This document shows positions 36,338-47,650 of a stretch of 64,000 nt of DNA, piece after piece; position 1 is the stretch's first letter, and each line of letters begins with the position of its first letter. The position numbers were made by a program, and so were the translations under genes. This DNA comes from Haladaptatus sp. R4 (GTDB lineage: Archaea > Halobacteriota > Halobacteria > Halobacteriales > Haladaptataceae): positions 1 through 64,000 of the forward strand of contig NZ_LWHG01000006.1 of assembly GCF_001625445.1 (NCBI RefSeq). The letters run 5' to 3'. The notes beneath the pieces are model-generated. The model was not told the DNA's origin. It saw nothing but the letters and a program-made list of their open reading frames with translations, and did no database searches.

Positions 36338-37802
36338 TCATTATCGAGTCTCGGCGCGTCCTCGATCCACTCCGGTGCACCCGAGAGGACGCCTCGGAGA
36401 CCGGTGAGCGGTTCGCCGACTTCGAGACCGTGTTCGGTGATGCGGAACTCACGAAGGGTCCGCTCGAAGTCGCTGGTGCGTTTTTTCAGGACGCCGATTG
36501 CCTTGCGCATCTCAGCCGGAGATTTCGAGGTGCCGGAGGAAGACGAGGTTGTCGGCGAGATAGCTGATACCCGCCTCTGTCGCGCGGAAGTCGCCGGTGA
36601 CGGTGTCGATTTCGTCCACGAGAATGACGGAGACGCCCATGTTCTTGAGATAGCGCGAGAGTGTGTGGAGCTTGCGAACCAGCATCTCGTCGTCCTCGCT
36701 ACTGACGGACAGTTTGTACCCCTGCAGGCCGTCGATCATCACGATGCTGATGTCGTTTTCCTCGACCTCGCGACGGACCTTTCTCGCGAACTCCATCGCG
36801 GAGTGATCGAGCGGTTCGACCTCCTCGACCGAGAGCGTCCCCTCCTCCATCATCTCCCCGACGGGGATGTCGATGGCCTTGTTCCGCCGCATGAACGTCT
36901 CGGTGGATTCCTCGAACATGTAGATGATGGAACGCTCGCCACGGCTCGCGGCCTCCTTCATGAATTGGGTTCCGGCAGTGGTCTTCCCGACGCCGGTCGG
37001 CCCGCTGAGGACGGAAACCGTCCCGCGTTCGAGCCCGCCGTGAAGCAGTTTGTCGATCTCGGTGACGCCGGACGGAATCGGTTCCGCGACGTATTCGCTG
37101 TCGTGCTCGTTGGTCGTCAGTTCGGGATAGACGGCGATCCCACCTTCATCGATTCGCATCGAATGTCTTCCTTCCCGAATCGAGGAACCGCGGAACTTCG
37201 GCACGCTGATGGTTCGACCTCGCTCCGAGCGCCTGAGTTCGATGGTGCCGTCGGTCATGTACTGGAGGTAGTCGTCGCGAGTTCTCCGTGTTTTCCGACG
37301 TGAGTAGGATCGTCGCACCCTGTTCTTTCAGATACCGCATGAACGCGATGACCTGCTTTTCGGAACTGATACTCGCCGGACGTGAGGTGACGAAGTTTCG
37401 TGAGCGGGTCGATGAACACCCGTCGGGTTCGATGGCTTCGACGCGGTCCGTGATCGCCTGCGTGAGCGGTTCCTGTTCGACTTCGCTGGGAGAGAAGATA
37501 TCGTACGATTGGTCGTCGACGAACACGTCCGAGTCGGGACTCAAATCGAGGAAGTTCACGGCACCGATGTCGATGCCGAGCGTCGCCGCGTTCTCCCGAA
37601 TGTCGTGTTCCGACTCCTCCAAGTTGACGAACATGACGGTATCGTCCGGGTTCGTAGTGAGATAGTTAATGCCGAGAATCGTCTTTCCTGTACCTGGATC
37701 GCCCCGAACGAGATAGCTCCGTCCCGGTATAATGCCGCCGTGCAGTATCTCGTCCAGTCCATCCACACCGGTCGATATTCGCTTCGGTGGACTGAGAGTC
37801 AT
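36334..37802 (-). CDS. KaiC-like ATPase, double RecA domain (copy 2; about four frameshifts)
   Basis: Joined, the protein is about 488 residues and closely parallels copy 1: GDPGTGKT and GPTGVGKT Walker A motifs, VNLEESEHD and YMFEESTET glutamates, IVMIDGLQG. Frame changes lie near 37425 (missing C before GVFIDP-like), 37361 (A4 run), 37296 (before RDDYLQYMTDG) and 36514 (between LEISG and EMRKAIGVLKKRTSDF). The final part ends at TGA 36334-36336. The number of hits in one gene is high; either sequencing error or real decay after duplication is possible, but conservation of every segment argues for error. Confidence 0.85.
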
Positions 37803-38003
37803 ACTCTATTACATACTCGCTGGAATAGACATATATCTCTATTGGGCGTGAGAGCAACAAATCGCAAGCAAGCACACGCTTCATCCGAATCTCGATGCAA
37901 AAACGTGGGAGAGTGAGGATATCACAGGACGAATATCGGACCTCACAGGACACGGATGCCGATGAAAACGAACCGTGATGGACAGTTAGTGGCGAAAGTA
38001 CAA

Positions 38004-39136
38004 TTAGCGGTTCTCGACCGGTCGCCACTCGCGGTTTTCCCCGCCGACGTACGACGAACGGGGGCGGATGATGCGGTTGCCGTCGAGTTGTTCCAAGCAG
38101 TGGGCGGTCCAACCGCCGACGCGAGCAACGGCGAACGTCGCCGTGAACAGTTCGGACGGAATCCCGATACCGTGGAGGAGGACGGCCGTGTAGAACTCGA
38201 CGTTCGTCGCCAGACTGAGGTCCGGCCTGCGTTCGGCGAGCAGGTCGGTCGTCGTCGTCTCGACCGTTTTCGCCGTCTCGAAGAACTCGCGTTCCCCACC
38301 TGCCTCGTAGAACGATTCGGCGGCTGACGAGAGGACGGCCGCACGCGGGTCCCGGACGTTGTAGACGCGGTGGCCGAACCCCATGATTCGCTCCCCGGCG
38401 TCGAGTTTGTCTTCGACGTACGCCTCCGTATCCCCGGACTCGTGGATGTCGAGGAGCATGTCGAGAACCGGGCCGGGTGCGCCGCCGTGAAGCGGTCCCT
38501 TGAGCGCACCGACCGCGCCGGTGATGGCCGAAACGAGGTCCGTCTCGGTCGAGACGATTGCCCGCGCGCTGAAGGTAGAGGCGTTGAGGCCGTGGTCGAC
38601 CACCGAATTGAGGTAGGTCTCCAACCCGCGAGTCTCGGCGTCGGTCGGTTCCTCTCCCGTGAGCATGTACAGGTAGTTCGCGGCGTGCGAGAGGTCGTCG
38701 TCGGGGGAAACCGGCTCTTCGCCGTTTTCGAGTCGCCAGTACGCAGCGACGATGGTCGGGAGTTGCGCGACGAGGAGTCGTGCTTCGTCCTCGGAGCCGT
38801 CGGTTTCGTGGCCGAGCGTCGCGGCGGCGACTCCCATCCGAAGCGCGTCCATCGGCGGGGCGTCGTCCGCCGCGGCCGCCCGAAGCAGGTCCAGCGTCGC
38901 GGGGGAGAGGTCGCGGTACTCGGCGAGGTCGGCGCGGAGGGACGCCAACTCGTCGGCGGTCGGTAGCCGGTCGTTCCAGAGCAGGAAGACCGTCTCCTCG
39001 AACGTCGCGTTCTCGGCGAGTTCCGAGAGCGATACCCCGCGATGACCAGTTCACCGGCGTCCCCGTCGATGTAGCTCCGCCGTGTTTCGGCGACGATGAC
39101 GTCCTCCAGTCCCTCGTTCGTGGCTTGGTCGGTCAT
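38004..39136 (-). CDS. Citrate synthase (one frameshift)
   Basis: Joined, about 377 residues, the normal archaeal length. The N-terminus MTDQATNEGLEDVIVAETR is followed, after a missing G in the run at 39035-39038, by VSLSELAENATFEETVFLLW. Catalytic regions are present: GALKGPLHGGAPG with the first His, IMGFGHRVYNVRDPRA with the second, and the NVEFYTAVLLHGIGIP region near the third catalytic residue. It condenses acetyl-CoA and oxaloacetate in the cytosol as the entry to the TCA cycle. It stands alone between the KaiC operon and an MFS gene on the same strand. Confidence 0.95.
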
Positions 39137-39235
39137 GCTTCGAACGATGTTACAAGGAGCAAGGTGATATATACCCTATATTTCCCAGGAGGGGTTTTGA
39201 TTCGTGAAGACCCGACGATTCCGCACGGAAGTCGG

Positions 39236-40421
39236 TCAGTCGACGGCGACCGACCCGCGAGACGCGAACGGATCGGAAACCGAACGGAAGACGACGACCG
39301 AACCGACGGCGACGAACCCGAACGTGGCGAGGGCGACGAGCGGGGAGGTGACGTTCGCCAGCGTCCCGCCAACCGTGCGGGCGAGGAAGAAGAGGAGCGC
39401 GTGGATCATCGAGACGCCGCTGAGCGTCGTCGCGCGGCCGTGTGAATCGATCCGGTCGTTGAGGAACGCGCTCTGAAGGGTACCGTAAACGGTGTTCGTT
39501 CCGCGGGAGAGGAGGAACGCCGGAAGCGACGACGACGGAACGACGCTCGCGCCGAGCAACCCGCAGGCGAGGAGGAGCGGTCCGAGCGTGAACCAACCGC
39601 CGATACCGAACCGTTCGCCGATTCTGGCCGCGACGGAGGACCCGGTGGCGGCGGCGAGCATCAGTCCCGCGTACAGGCCGCCGAGCGTGGCGGGGGTGAA
39701 CCCGACCGAAAGTGCGACCGGTTGGACGAACACGTCCACGGTTTCCGGAACGGCGATGGCGACGCCCGAGAGGAGGACGAACGACCGAACGCGGCGGTTC
39801 GAGACGACGCGGACGAGTGCGGTGCGCGCGTCGGCGAGCGAAAATCCCTCGTTCGTGCTGCTGGCCGATGGCTCGGGGAGCGTCAGGACGATGAGGGTTC
39901 CGAGGCCCGTCAACGTCGCCGCGGCGAGGAATGGCAACGGGGCCCACTGCTCGTACAGCACCCCGCCGACGAGCGCAGTCGTCGCGGCGGCGGCGTAGAA
40001 CGTCGCGCTACTGCGGCCGTGAATTCGGGCGAACGAGGCGGTCTCACCGTGATCCGAGAGGGTATCGTACAGCCACGCGTCCGTGGTGCCGGAGCGGAAC
40101 GTCGCCGCGACACCCCAGAACCCCCAGAGCGCGACGAAACCGGCGAGCGAGTGGGCGAACGCGAAGCCGAGGTGGGTCAACGAGACGAGCACCGACCCGA
40201 GGGCGAGTCCGTTCCGACGGCCGATTCGGTCGCCGAGGTAGCCGGTCGGAATCTCGCCGAGGAGCGTGCCGACGAAGACGACCCCGCGGCGAAGCCGACA
40301 CCGGCGAGGTCGAGTCCCTGTGCGAGCAGGCGTGAACCGTGAGGATGGGGTAGACGAATCCCTCGGAAGTGAGGCCACGGTAGGCGTAGAACCGACGGAT
40401 CAGTTCGTTCAGCGATGGCAT
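39236..40421 (-). CDS. MFS transporter (two frameshifts)
   Basis: Twelve hydrophobic segments are visible. The N-terminus MPSLNELIRRFYAYRGLTSE is joined to the body by two single-base changes near 40332 and 40280, giving ...LLAQGLDLAGVGFAAG-VVFVGTLLGEIPTGYLGDRIGRRNG, which includes the MFS loop 2-3 motif GDRIGRR. The rest is continuous to ...SDPFASRGSVAVD. Substrate unknown; the family includes drug and sugar efflux pumps. It is 100 bp downstream of the divergent regulator region and lies before citrate synthase on the same strand. Confidence 0.85.
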
Positions 40422-40620
40422 CGTGGGTGTTCGCGTCTTCGTTCAGTGGACGGTTCGAAACCGGTGTGAATCGAATGGAAGTATCTCTGTCGTGGATTCA
40501 TGCATCGTGCGCCGTCACTGGCGCGTTCGTACCGAGAGGGACACAATCGAGTGAGAAAAGGGTTCGCTGAACGGCGTTTCAATTGGATCGTTGTCACGAT
40601 TGGAAGGGGAAACCGACCGG

Positions 40621-41585
40621 ATGAAATTCCTCCCCATCGAACGGGAAATCGTGACGTCGGAACACGAAGACGAGGGACTTCGGGACGCCTTCCAGTTGCT
40701 CGCGAACGAGACCCGACTCGAAATCCTGTACGCCCTCTGGAACGCGCCCGGTTGGACCGCGACGTGACGAATCGCAGAGCGATTCGTTCGCCAACCAGAA
40801 GCCCTTGGCTTCTGGTGACGTTCACCGAGTTGAAGGACGCCGTCGGAATGCGTGACAGCGGCGGGTTTCAGTACCATCTAAACGCACTCGATGGGACGTT
40901 CCTCCGGAAAACGGACGACGGATATACGCATCTCGCCGGGGGCATCGCCCTCTATCGAGCGATGCTCGGGAGCGTCATGGGACCGGACGCAATCGACCCG
41001 ATTCCGCTCGACGAACGATGTCCGAACTGTGAATCCCCGCTCGAACTGCGATACGACCATCAGGTGTTCTACGTGTACTGTGCCGCGTGCGACGAGTCGG
41101 CTTCGAACGGACCGTTTCTCCCCGCTGGCCTCGACGGAAGGTCGAACGAGGACCGAATTCGGGCGTTCGACCGCTGGACGAAACGGCTGATTTTCCTCCT
41201 TCGTGACGGCATCTGTCCGTGGTGTTCGAGCACCGTCTCCCACGGGTTCGATACGGATGGAAAAGTCGAGATTACGCACACGTGTGACCGCTGTCGAGGA
41301 TTCCTTCGGACGACGGTTTTGGAGAACGTGGTCAGTCACCCCGCCGTGATTTCGTTCTATTACGACCACGGAATCGATGTCACGACGACTCCGTACTGGA
41401 AACTCGGCGAATTGGCGGCGGAGAACACGCGAGTTCTCTCCGAAGACCCGCCAAAACTGCGAACGACGATACGGCTATCCGGCGACGAGTTGGTGCTCGT
41501 GTTGGACGGGGAGATGCGCGTTCGGATCATCGACGAACAGCCACGAAGGACCGGCACTCGGACCGACCCGAACGGGTCGGCGTAA
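40621..41585 (+). pseudogene. ArsR-like winged-helix regulator with Zn-ribbons, broken by 51-bp element
   Basis: Removing 40766-40821 restores a single frame of about 300 residues: DAFQLLANETRLEILYALW (ArsR-type helix-turn-helix start), then GWTAT joined to FTELKDAVGMRDSGGFQYHL. The C-terminal half has two Cys4 sites, CPNC...CAAC and CPWC...CDRC. The insert is 56 bp (not a multiple of three) and brings an immediate TGA, so the product is truncated after about 48 residues. A downstream frame could only yield the C-terminal part. The family is a haloarchaeal regulator; target unknown. Confidence 0.8.
40766..40821 (+). mobile_element. 51-bp two-hairpin palindromic element, copy 2 (breaks regulator)
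   Basis: Core 40766-40816 with hairpin 1 CGAATCGC-AGA-GCGATTCG and hairpin 2 CCAGAAGCC-CTT-GGCTTCTGG (40795-40815). GACGT flanks both sides (40761-40765 and 40817-40821). Hairpin 1 is identical to copy 1; hairpin 2 differs by paired substitutions that keep the stem. Confidence 0.8.
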
Positions 41586-41672
41586 CTGACGCCGAGTGGG
41601 ATTCGCCCATCGGATGGGTCGTCTCTCGAAGGAAAATGGCGGAAAGAACCAGTTAGAGAGCGTCTGAAGACG

Positions 41673-41741
41673 GATTTCTGGATAGATATCTGGATATATT
41701 TCTGTATAGATTGCTATTCGGATAGATTTCCGGATAGCTGT
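41673..41741. repeat. AT-rich degenerate tandem repeat (TTTCnGGATAGAT)
   Basis: About six imperfect units related to TTTCTGGATAGAT in 70 bp (TTTCTGGATAGATA, TCTGGATATA, TTTCTGTATAGATT, TTCGGATAGA, TTTCCGGATAGC). It lies in the 300-bp gap between the regulator pseudogene and the reductase gene, in strong contrast to local GC content. Possible promoter-proximal protein-binding array or slippage product. Confidence 0.65.
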
Positions 41742-41884
41742 CTCACTATCTTTCTAGAGAGAATACGGGATGGAATTCCGGAAAACGGAACGGCGGAGAG
41801 GAGATAGATCGGTTTCCCGCGGTGGACCCGGAAGGAACGTGGGGGAACCCCACCGCTAAGGACCGCAACGACCTATCGCTCGAT

Positions 41885-42902
41885 ATGAACATGCTCGTGG
41901 ACGGCGAGTGGCGGACGGACGCGTACGAGACGACGAACGACGAGGGGGAGTTCGAGCGGCAGACGACTCGTTTCGTGAGTGGGTCGAAGCGGACCCCGAA
42001 AGCGAGTTTCCCGCGGAGTCGGGACGCTACCACCTGTACGTCTCGTACGCCTGTCCGTGGGCACACCGGACGCTCATCACGCGGGCGCTGAAGGGACTGG
42101 ACGACCACGTCTCGGTGTCGGTCGTGGACCCGCATCGGAAGAACGACGGGTGGGAGTTCTCCCCCGAAAAGCCCGGTTGTACGCCAGACCATATCAGCGG
42201 GGCCGACTACCTCCGCGAGGTGTACACGAACGCCGACTCGGAGTTCACGGGGCGCGTGACGGTGCCCGTCCTCTGGGACAAGGAGCGGGGGACCATCGTG
42301 AACAACGAGTCGAAAGAGATCATGCGGATGGTCGATACCGCGTTCGATGGCATCGCGGACCGGGACGTGACGCTGTATCCCGAGGAGTACCGCGACGAGG
42401 TGGACGAAACCATCGAAGCGATCTACGAACCCATCAACAACGGGGTGTATCGCGCGGGATTCGCGGAGACGCAAACGGCCTACGAAGGGGCCGTCGAGGA
42501 GTTGTTCGACGCGCTCGATCACTGGGAGGACGTGCTCGCCGAGCAGCGGTATCTCTGCGGCCCGGTGTTGACCGAAGCGGACGTGTGTATGTTCACGACG
42601 CTCGTCCGCTTCGACGCGGTGTACGCAACCCATTTCAAATGCAACGTCCGGCGAATCGTGGACTACCCGAACCTCTGGAACTACCTGAAGGAGTTGATGC
42701 AACTACCGGACGTCGCCGAGACGTCCGCATGGACCACATCAAGGAGCACTACTACCGAAGCCACACGGACATCAACCCGACCGGAATCGTGCCCGTCGGC
42801 CCGGAACTCGATTTCGAGGAGGAACACGACAGGGACCGGTTGGCGGGCGGGCCACCGGAGGAGATTCGTCGCCGAGATCACTTCCGAAACGACACCGACT
42901 GA
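41885..42902 (+). CDS. Glutathionyl-hydroquinone reductase-like GST (two frameshifts)
   Basis: The protein (about 338 residues) begins MNMLVDGEWRTDAYETTNDE and carries the Xi-class GST active site YHLYVSYACPWAHRTLI with catalytic Cys, then PDHISGADYLREVYT and a C-terminal helical domain with LCGPVLTEADVCMFTTLVRF. Frame changes lie near 41965 and 42727; the tail RMDHIKEHYYRSHTDINPTG ends at 42902. Bacterial members reduce glutathionyl-hydroquinones; haloarchaea use gamma-glutamylcysteine instead of glutathione, so the physiological thiol here is probably different. ATG 41885 fits best; 41891 is possible. Confidence 0.87.
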
Positions 42903-43003
42903 AACAACGGAACCACGAATCAGAAATTATAGATAAGTATGTTTGGGAAAGTATGAAGTAATCAATCATCGTAGATTGCGACGTGCGCGAGAAAACATTC
43001 GAT

Positions 43004-46000
43004 ATGACGAGGCGGACCGCGCTGACACTGGTGGGGGCGGGCGTCGTCGGGGCGATGGCGACGCCGATAACGGCGGAGGGAATGCCGACCGGCGGCACGA
43101 CGCCTACTGGACGACGGGCGAGAAGTACGGCGTCGGCACCGTTGCCGACCACGACGCGGACGACCCGTCGCGGGTCTGGTTCACCCTCACCGAGGGTGCC
43201 CTGACCGAGACGCGGTTTCCGCGCATCGACTACATCAACCTCCGGACGCTCGATTTCGTCGTGGCCGCACCGAAAGAGGGCTACGTCGCTCGCTCGTTCG
43301 ACGTCTCCCGACTGGACGACGACGAGGAGGGCGTCGAGCGAACGACGGAGATGGTCGACGACGATTCGCTCTCGTTCCGACAGACGATTTCTGCGACCGG
43401 CGACCGGAACTGGGAACTCGTCGTGGAGTACGCGGCGCATCCGGACCACGACGCGCTTCTTGCGGACGTGACGTTCAGTGGGAGCGCCAAGTACGACGTG
43501 TACGCCCTCGCCGACACCGCGTTCTCCAACAGCGGAATGGGCGACGTGGGGCACGCGAAGTCCAACGGAAGTTCGAAATACTTGACGGGCCACGACACGG
43601 CCGAAAACGACGGCGACGCCGTCATTCTGGACGAGGACGGGGACCCGTACAACGTCGCCGGGGCGCTCGTCGCGGACGCCGGATTCGAGTGGACGACGGT
43701 CGACGTAATCGGCGGCGACAGCGTCTCGCCGCTACTGACGGACGGGTCGGCGGACACGAGATACGACGAGGCGACCGGGAACATCACCCTCGTCGGGCGT
43801 CTCGGAACGGAAACGAAACACCTGAAGGCCACCGTCGCGCTCGGTTTCGCCGAAAACGCGGACGAAGGGAGTGCGTACGCGGAAGCGAAATCGGCGCTCT
43901 CGTCGCCGTTTTCGAAGATACGAGCGCGCTACGCGAAATCGTGGCGGAGCTATCTGCAGGGCGTCGATGTACCGAAGAGCGTGCGAGGCGACGCCGACCT
44001 ACGACGGCAGTTTAATGCCAGCGCGATGGCGTTGAAGGCGGCCGAGTCGAAGCGGTTCCGCGGCGCGGGGGTCGCCAGTCCGAGCGTCCCGTGGGGCGAC
44101 GCCGTGGTGGCGAACGAACCGTCGGATTACGGCTACAACTTCGTCTGGTCGAGCGACTGTATCAGGCGTTCACGGCGCTGTCGGCGATGGGGGACGAGGA
44201 GAGCGCGATTGCCGCCGTCGAATACCTGTACGAGTATCAGCAGAACGAGGAGGGGTTCCTGCCCCAAAACACGTTCCTCGACGGGCGAACGCGCTGGGGC
44301 GGCGAACAGATGGACAACATCTCGTTCCCGCAGATCATGGCGTACCAACTGCGAGAGCGCCACGGCATCGGGTTCGACGACGTGAGCTACGATTACGGGA
44401 ACGTTCGCCGTTCGACGGAGTACGTCGTCGGGCACGGTCCGGCGACCGGCCAGGAACGATGGGAGGAGGAGGCCGGATACTCGCCGAGCACGACGGCGGC
44501 GGAAATCGCCGGACTCGCCTGTTCCGCCGCGCTCGCCGACGCGGAAGGGGAGGACGCCGACGCGCTCGTCTACCTCGCGCTGGCCGACGACTGGCAGGCG
44601 AACACCGAGGAGTGGATGGCGACGACGGAGGGGACCGAGGAACACACGAACACGCCCTACTACTTCCGCATCAACGACGAACTCGGCGACGACGGTGCAC
44701 CACGGGCCATCAACAACGGCGGGCCGACGTTGGACGAGCGGAACGTCATCGACGCGGGATTCCTCGAACTCGTCCGTCTCGGCGTCAAGCCGTGGGACGA
44801 CCCGGTCGTTCGGAACTCGTTGGCCGTCGTGGACGACACCATCAAAGTCGAGACGCCGTACGGCCCGGCGTTCTACCGCTACAACGACGACGGCTACGGC
44901 GAGCAGGGGGAGGACGAAAGTGACCAGTATCGAGAGGGCGGTCCGTGGACGCTCGACAACGAAGGACAGGGCCGACTCTGGCCCATCTTCACCGGCGAGC
45001 GCGGCGAGTACGAACTGCTCACGGGGTGTGAGCGCCGGTACGACCCGAAGTCCCTGCTCGGTACGATGGCGAAGTTCGCCAACTCGGGCGGGATGATTCC
45101 CGAGCAAGTGTGGGACCGACCCGACCCGACCGACTACGGGTGGGAGTTCGGTGAGGGAACCGGGTCGGCGACCCCGCTCTCGTGGAGCATGGCGCAGTTC
45201 GTCCGCCTCGCATACGGCGTCGAGGCCGGACGGCCGGTCGAGACGCCGAAGTTCGTGGCGGGACGGTACGCCGACGGCGAGGTTCCGGACGGACCGAACC
45301 TATCCGTCGAGTTCCCGTCCTCACCGGTCACGGATCGAACCGTGACGATTTCCGGGGATACCGACGGCGCGACGGTCGTCGTGAAGACGTCGGCGGATAC
45401 CGTTGTCCGCGAGGGCGGCGAGTTCAGCGTCGACGTCGAAGTCGGCGACGGGGAGAGCACCATTACGGTGGCGGCAGCGACGGACGCCGACTCGTTGGAC
45501 GAGATGGGCACGGCGGTGCGACGAAAGACCGTCGCGTACGTCGACGTCGGCGACGAGGTTGCGACGTGGGACGACCCCGAAGGCGACGACGACGGACCGG
45601 GTTCGTACACCTATCCGACCTCCGGCGAGTTCGTGGACGGCGCGTTCGACATCGAGGAGTTCGGCGTCTACGAGACCGACGACAGCTATCAGTTCCTGCT
45701 CTCCCTCGCGGGCGAGTTGACGAACCCGTGGGGCGGCAACGAACTGTCGCTCCAGACGATTCAGGTGTACCTCCGTGACCCCGAGAAATCGGACGCGGAC
45801 GGGACGACGGCCGCACGCGAGGGCGTCAACGCGACGTTCGAAGCGCCGTACCACTACCGCGTCGTCGCGGAAGGATTCGTTCCGGCCCGCGTCGAAGGTG
45901 CCGACGGAAGCGAACTCACGCAGGACGTGACGATAACGGGATACGGGTCGGTCGATGCGGTGAAGCTCGAACTGCCGAAGTCGGTATTCGGCGACCTGAC

Positions 46001-46223
46001 GGGCATGCAACCCGTGCCGCTACTGCTCGGACAGGACGGCTACAGTCCGGGCCGGATTCGACCCGTCAACGCGACCGCGGGTGGTTACACCTTCGGCGGC
46101 GGGCGCGACGACTCGATGAACCCGAACGTCATCGACCTCGTGACGCCCGACAGCGTGAGTCAGGCCGACGCCCTCGCCTACTCGGCGGACGAGTTGGCGA
46201 CGATTCCGTACCTGTCGCTCTGA
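43004..46223 (+). CDS. GH15 glucoamylase with glucodextranase-like C-terminal domain (two frameshifts)
   Basis: The product is about 1070 residues. A signal region (MTRRTALTLVGAGVVGAMA) suggests export, possibly by Tat. Residues about 35-300 form the GH15 N-terminal beta domain; the (alpha/alpha)6 catalytic domain follows with VWSSD-LYQAF, ENNGGP-like INNGGPTLDERN, and the catalytic-base region PEQVWDRP. The C-terminal third (from about 720) has a DPEGDDDGPGSYTYPT-type glucodextranase domain. Frame changes lie near 43090 and 44157 (missing C at WSSD-LYQ). It releases glucose or isomaltose units from alpha-glucans outside the cell. No other starch gene is adjacent. Confidence 0.9.
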
Positions 46224-46337
46224 GAGCGGAAGGGAGATGGGACGATTCCACGAGACCACCGTTTCCGCTGTTTTCACCGGCGAAAACCACCTGATGTGGG
46301 CGAACCTGTTTTGAGGGTTCAGTGAAAACGAGTAGAT

Positions 46338-46895
46338 ATGGTACTGAAGGAATCCGAGGAGAAAATCGGGCGTGACGATCCGGTGCCGAACTTCGAACTG
46401 CGCGGCACCGACGGAGTCTTTCACACGTTGTCGGACTTCTCCGACAACAACGCCGTGTTACTCGTGTTCACCTGCAACCACTGTCCCTACGCGAAGGCGA
46501 AGTTCGACCTGCTGAACGACCTCGCGGAGGAGTACGACGACGTTGCCGTCGTCGGCGTCAATGCGAACGACGCCGAGGAGTACCCGGAGGACTCCTTCGA
46601 CAACATGCAGGAGATGGTCCAGAACGGAACCATCGCCTACGATGCCTACCTCCACGACGAGACACAGGAAGTCGCGGAGTCCTACGGCGCGGTCTGCACG
46701 CCCGACCCTTTCCTGCTCCGCAACGAGGGCGACACGTTCACGCTGGCGTACCACGGCAGACTCGACGACGCGTTGAATCCCGACGCGGAACCGACCGAGT
46801 TCTACATCCGCGACGCCATCGACAGCGTGCTTGCGGGCGAGGACGTGGACTTGGAGTTCCTGCCGTCGCGTGGGTGCTCGATCAAGTGGAAGTGA
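46338..46895 (+). CDS. Thioredoxin-like/AhpC-TSA family protein
   Basis: The 185-residue protein begins MVLKESEEKIGRDDPVPNFE and has the redox motif FTCNHCPYAKAKFD, a CxxC site in a thioredoxin fold, then VNANDAEEYPEDSFDNM and the cis-Pro-region VCTPDPFLL. It ends with RGCSIKWK, the family-typical tail with a third Cys. It probably acts as a thiol peroxidase or disulfide reductase in the cytosol. Single gene between glucoamylase and DoxX. Confidence 0.9.
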   Translation: MVLKESEEKIGRDDPVPNFELRGTDGVFHTLSDFSDNNAVLLVFTCNHCPYAKAKFDLLNDLAEEYDDVAVVGVNANDAEEYPEDSFDNMQEMVQNGTIAYDAYLHDETQEVAESYGAVCTPDPFLLRNEGDTFTLAYHGRLDDALNPDAEPTEFYIRDAIDSVLAGEDVDLEFLPSRGCSIKWK

Positions 46896-47021
46896 AAGGG
46901 AACAAATAGATTGAATAATCGGGAGCAACCGAGGCGGTAACACCGGTGTCACGCCCCGACGTGAGCGATACCGAACATTTTGGGAATCAGCTATAAGTGG
47001 CGATTGGACGTGTAGTCAGCC

Positions 47022-47447
47022 ATGGCAGAAAGCAGCGACACGGTAGCGAAATCAACCGGATTCAGGCTCGCCAGAGTGCTGTTCGGCGGCCTGCTGACGT
47101 ACATGGGAATTTCCGGACTTCGAAACATCGAAGCACAGGCGGGCTACGCGGAAGCGAAGGGCGTCCCGATGCCCGAGTTGTCCGTGGTGGCGTCCCACTG
47201 GCTTCTCGTCGTCGGCGGCGTCGGAATCAGCCTGTGGAAACTTCCCGGACTCGCCGCCAGCGCCGCCATCAGCTTCCTGGTCGGCGTCACGCCGTTTACC
47301 CACGACTTCTGGAATCAAGAAGGACAGGAACGGGGGAACGAACAGAACCACTTCTTGAAGAACGCCGCCATGCTCGGCGCGGCATTCGCCTTCCTCGGCG
47401 TCGCCGAGAGCGAGAAGTCGAAGAAGAAGCAACAGAGCGAACGATAA
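47022..47447 (+). CDS. DoxX family membrane protein
   Basis: The 141-residue protein has four helices starting LARVLFGGLLTYMGISGLRN, and the family motif KLPGLAASAAISFLVGV followed by THDFWNQEGQERGNEQNHFL. It ends in a Lys-rich tail. DoxX proteins are linked to quinone/redox processes at the membrane and to oxidative stress; a functional pairing with the upstream thioredoxin-like gene is possible since they are 125 bp apart on one strand. Confidence 0.88.
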   Translation: MAESSDTVAKSTGFRLARVLFGGLLTYMGISGLRNIEAQAGYAEAKGVPMPELSVVASHWLLVVGGVGISLWKLPGLAASAAISFLVGVTPFTHDFWNQEGQERGNEQNHFLKNAAMLGAAFAFLGVAESEKSKKKQQSER

Positions 47448-47650
47448 GGCGGTCGCGTGCGGTATTTTCGATTTCGAATTTTCGAACAGGAGTAGCTTCA
47501 GGCGTGGTGATTTCGACTTCCGGACGTTACCACGAGAGGAGCACAGCCACCCCGCAGCGACAGCCCTCCGAATCGCAAAGTCGACCATTCCCACGAGGAC
47601 GTTTTTTCGCGCAAACCTTTAGGAGCGAATCCGACGAATTCACCGTCACC

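Noticed and set aside
38004-39136. 2-Methylcitrate synthase instead of citrate synthase
   Set aside because: Sequence motifs do not separate the two with certainty, and no prpB/prpD-like genes are adjacent, so the more common assignment was kept.
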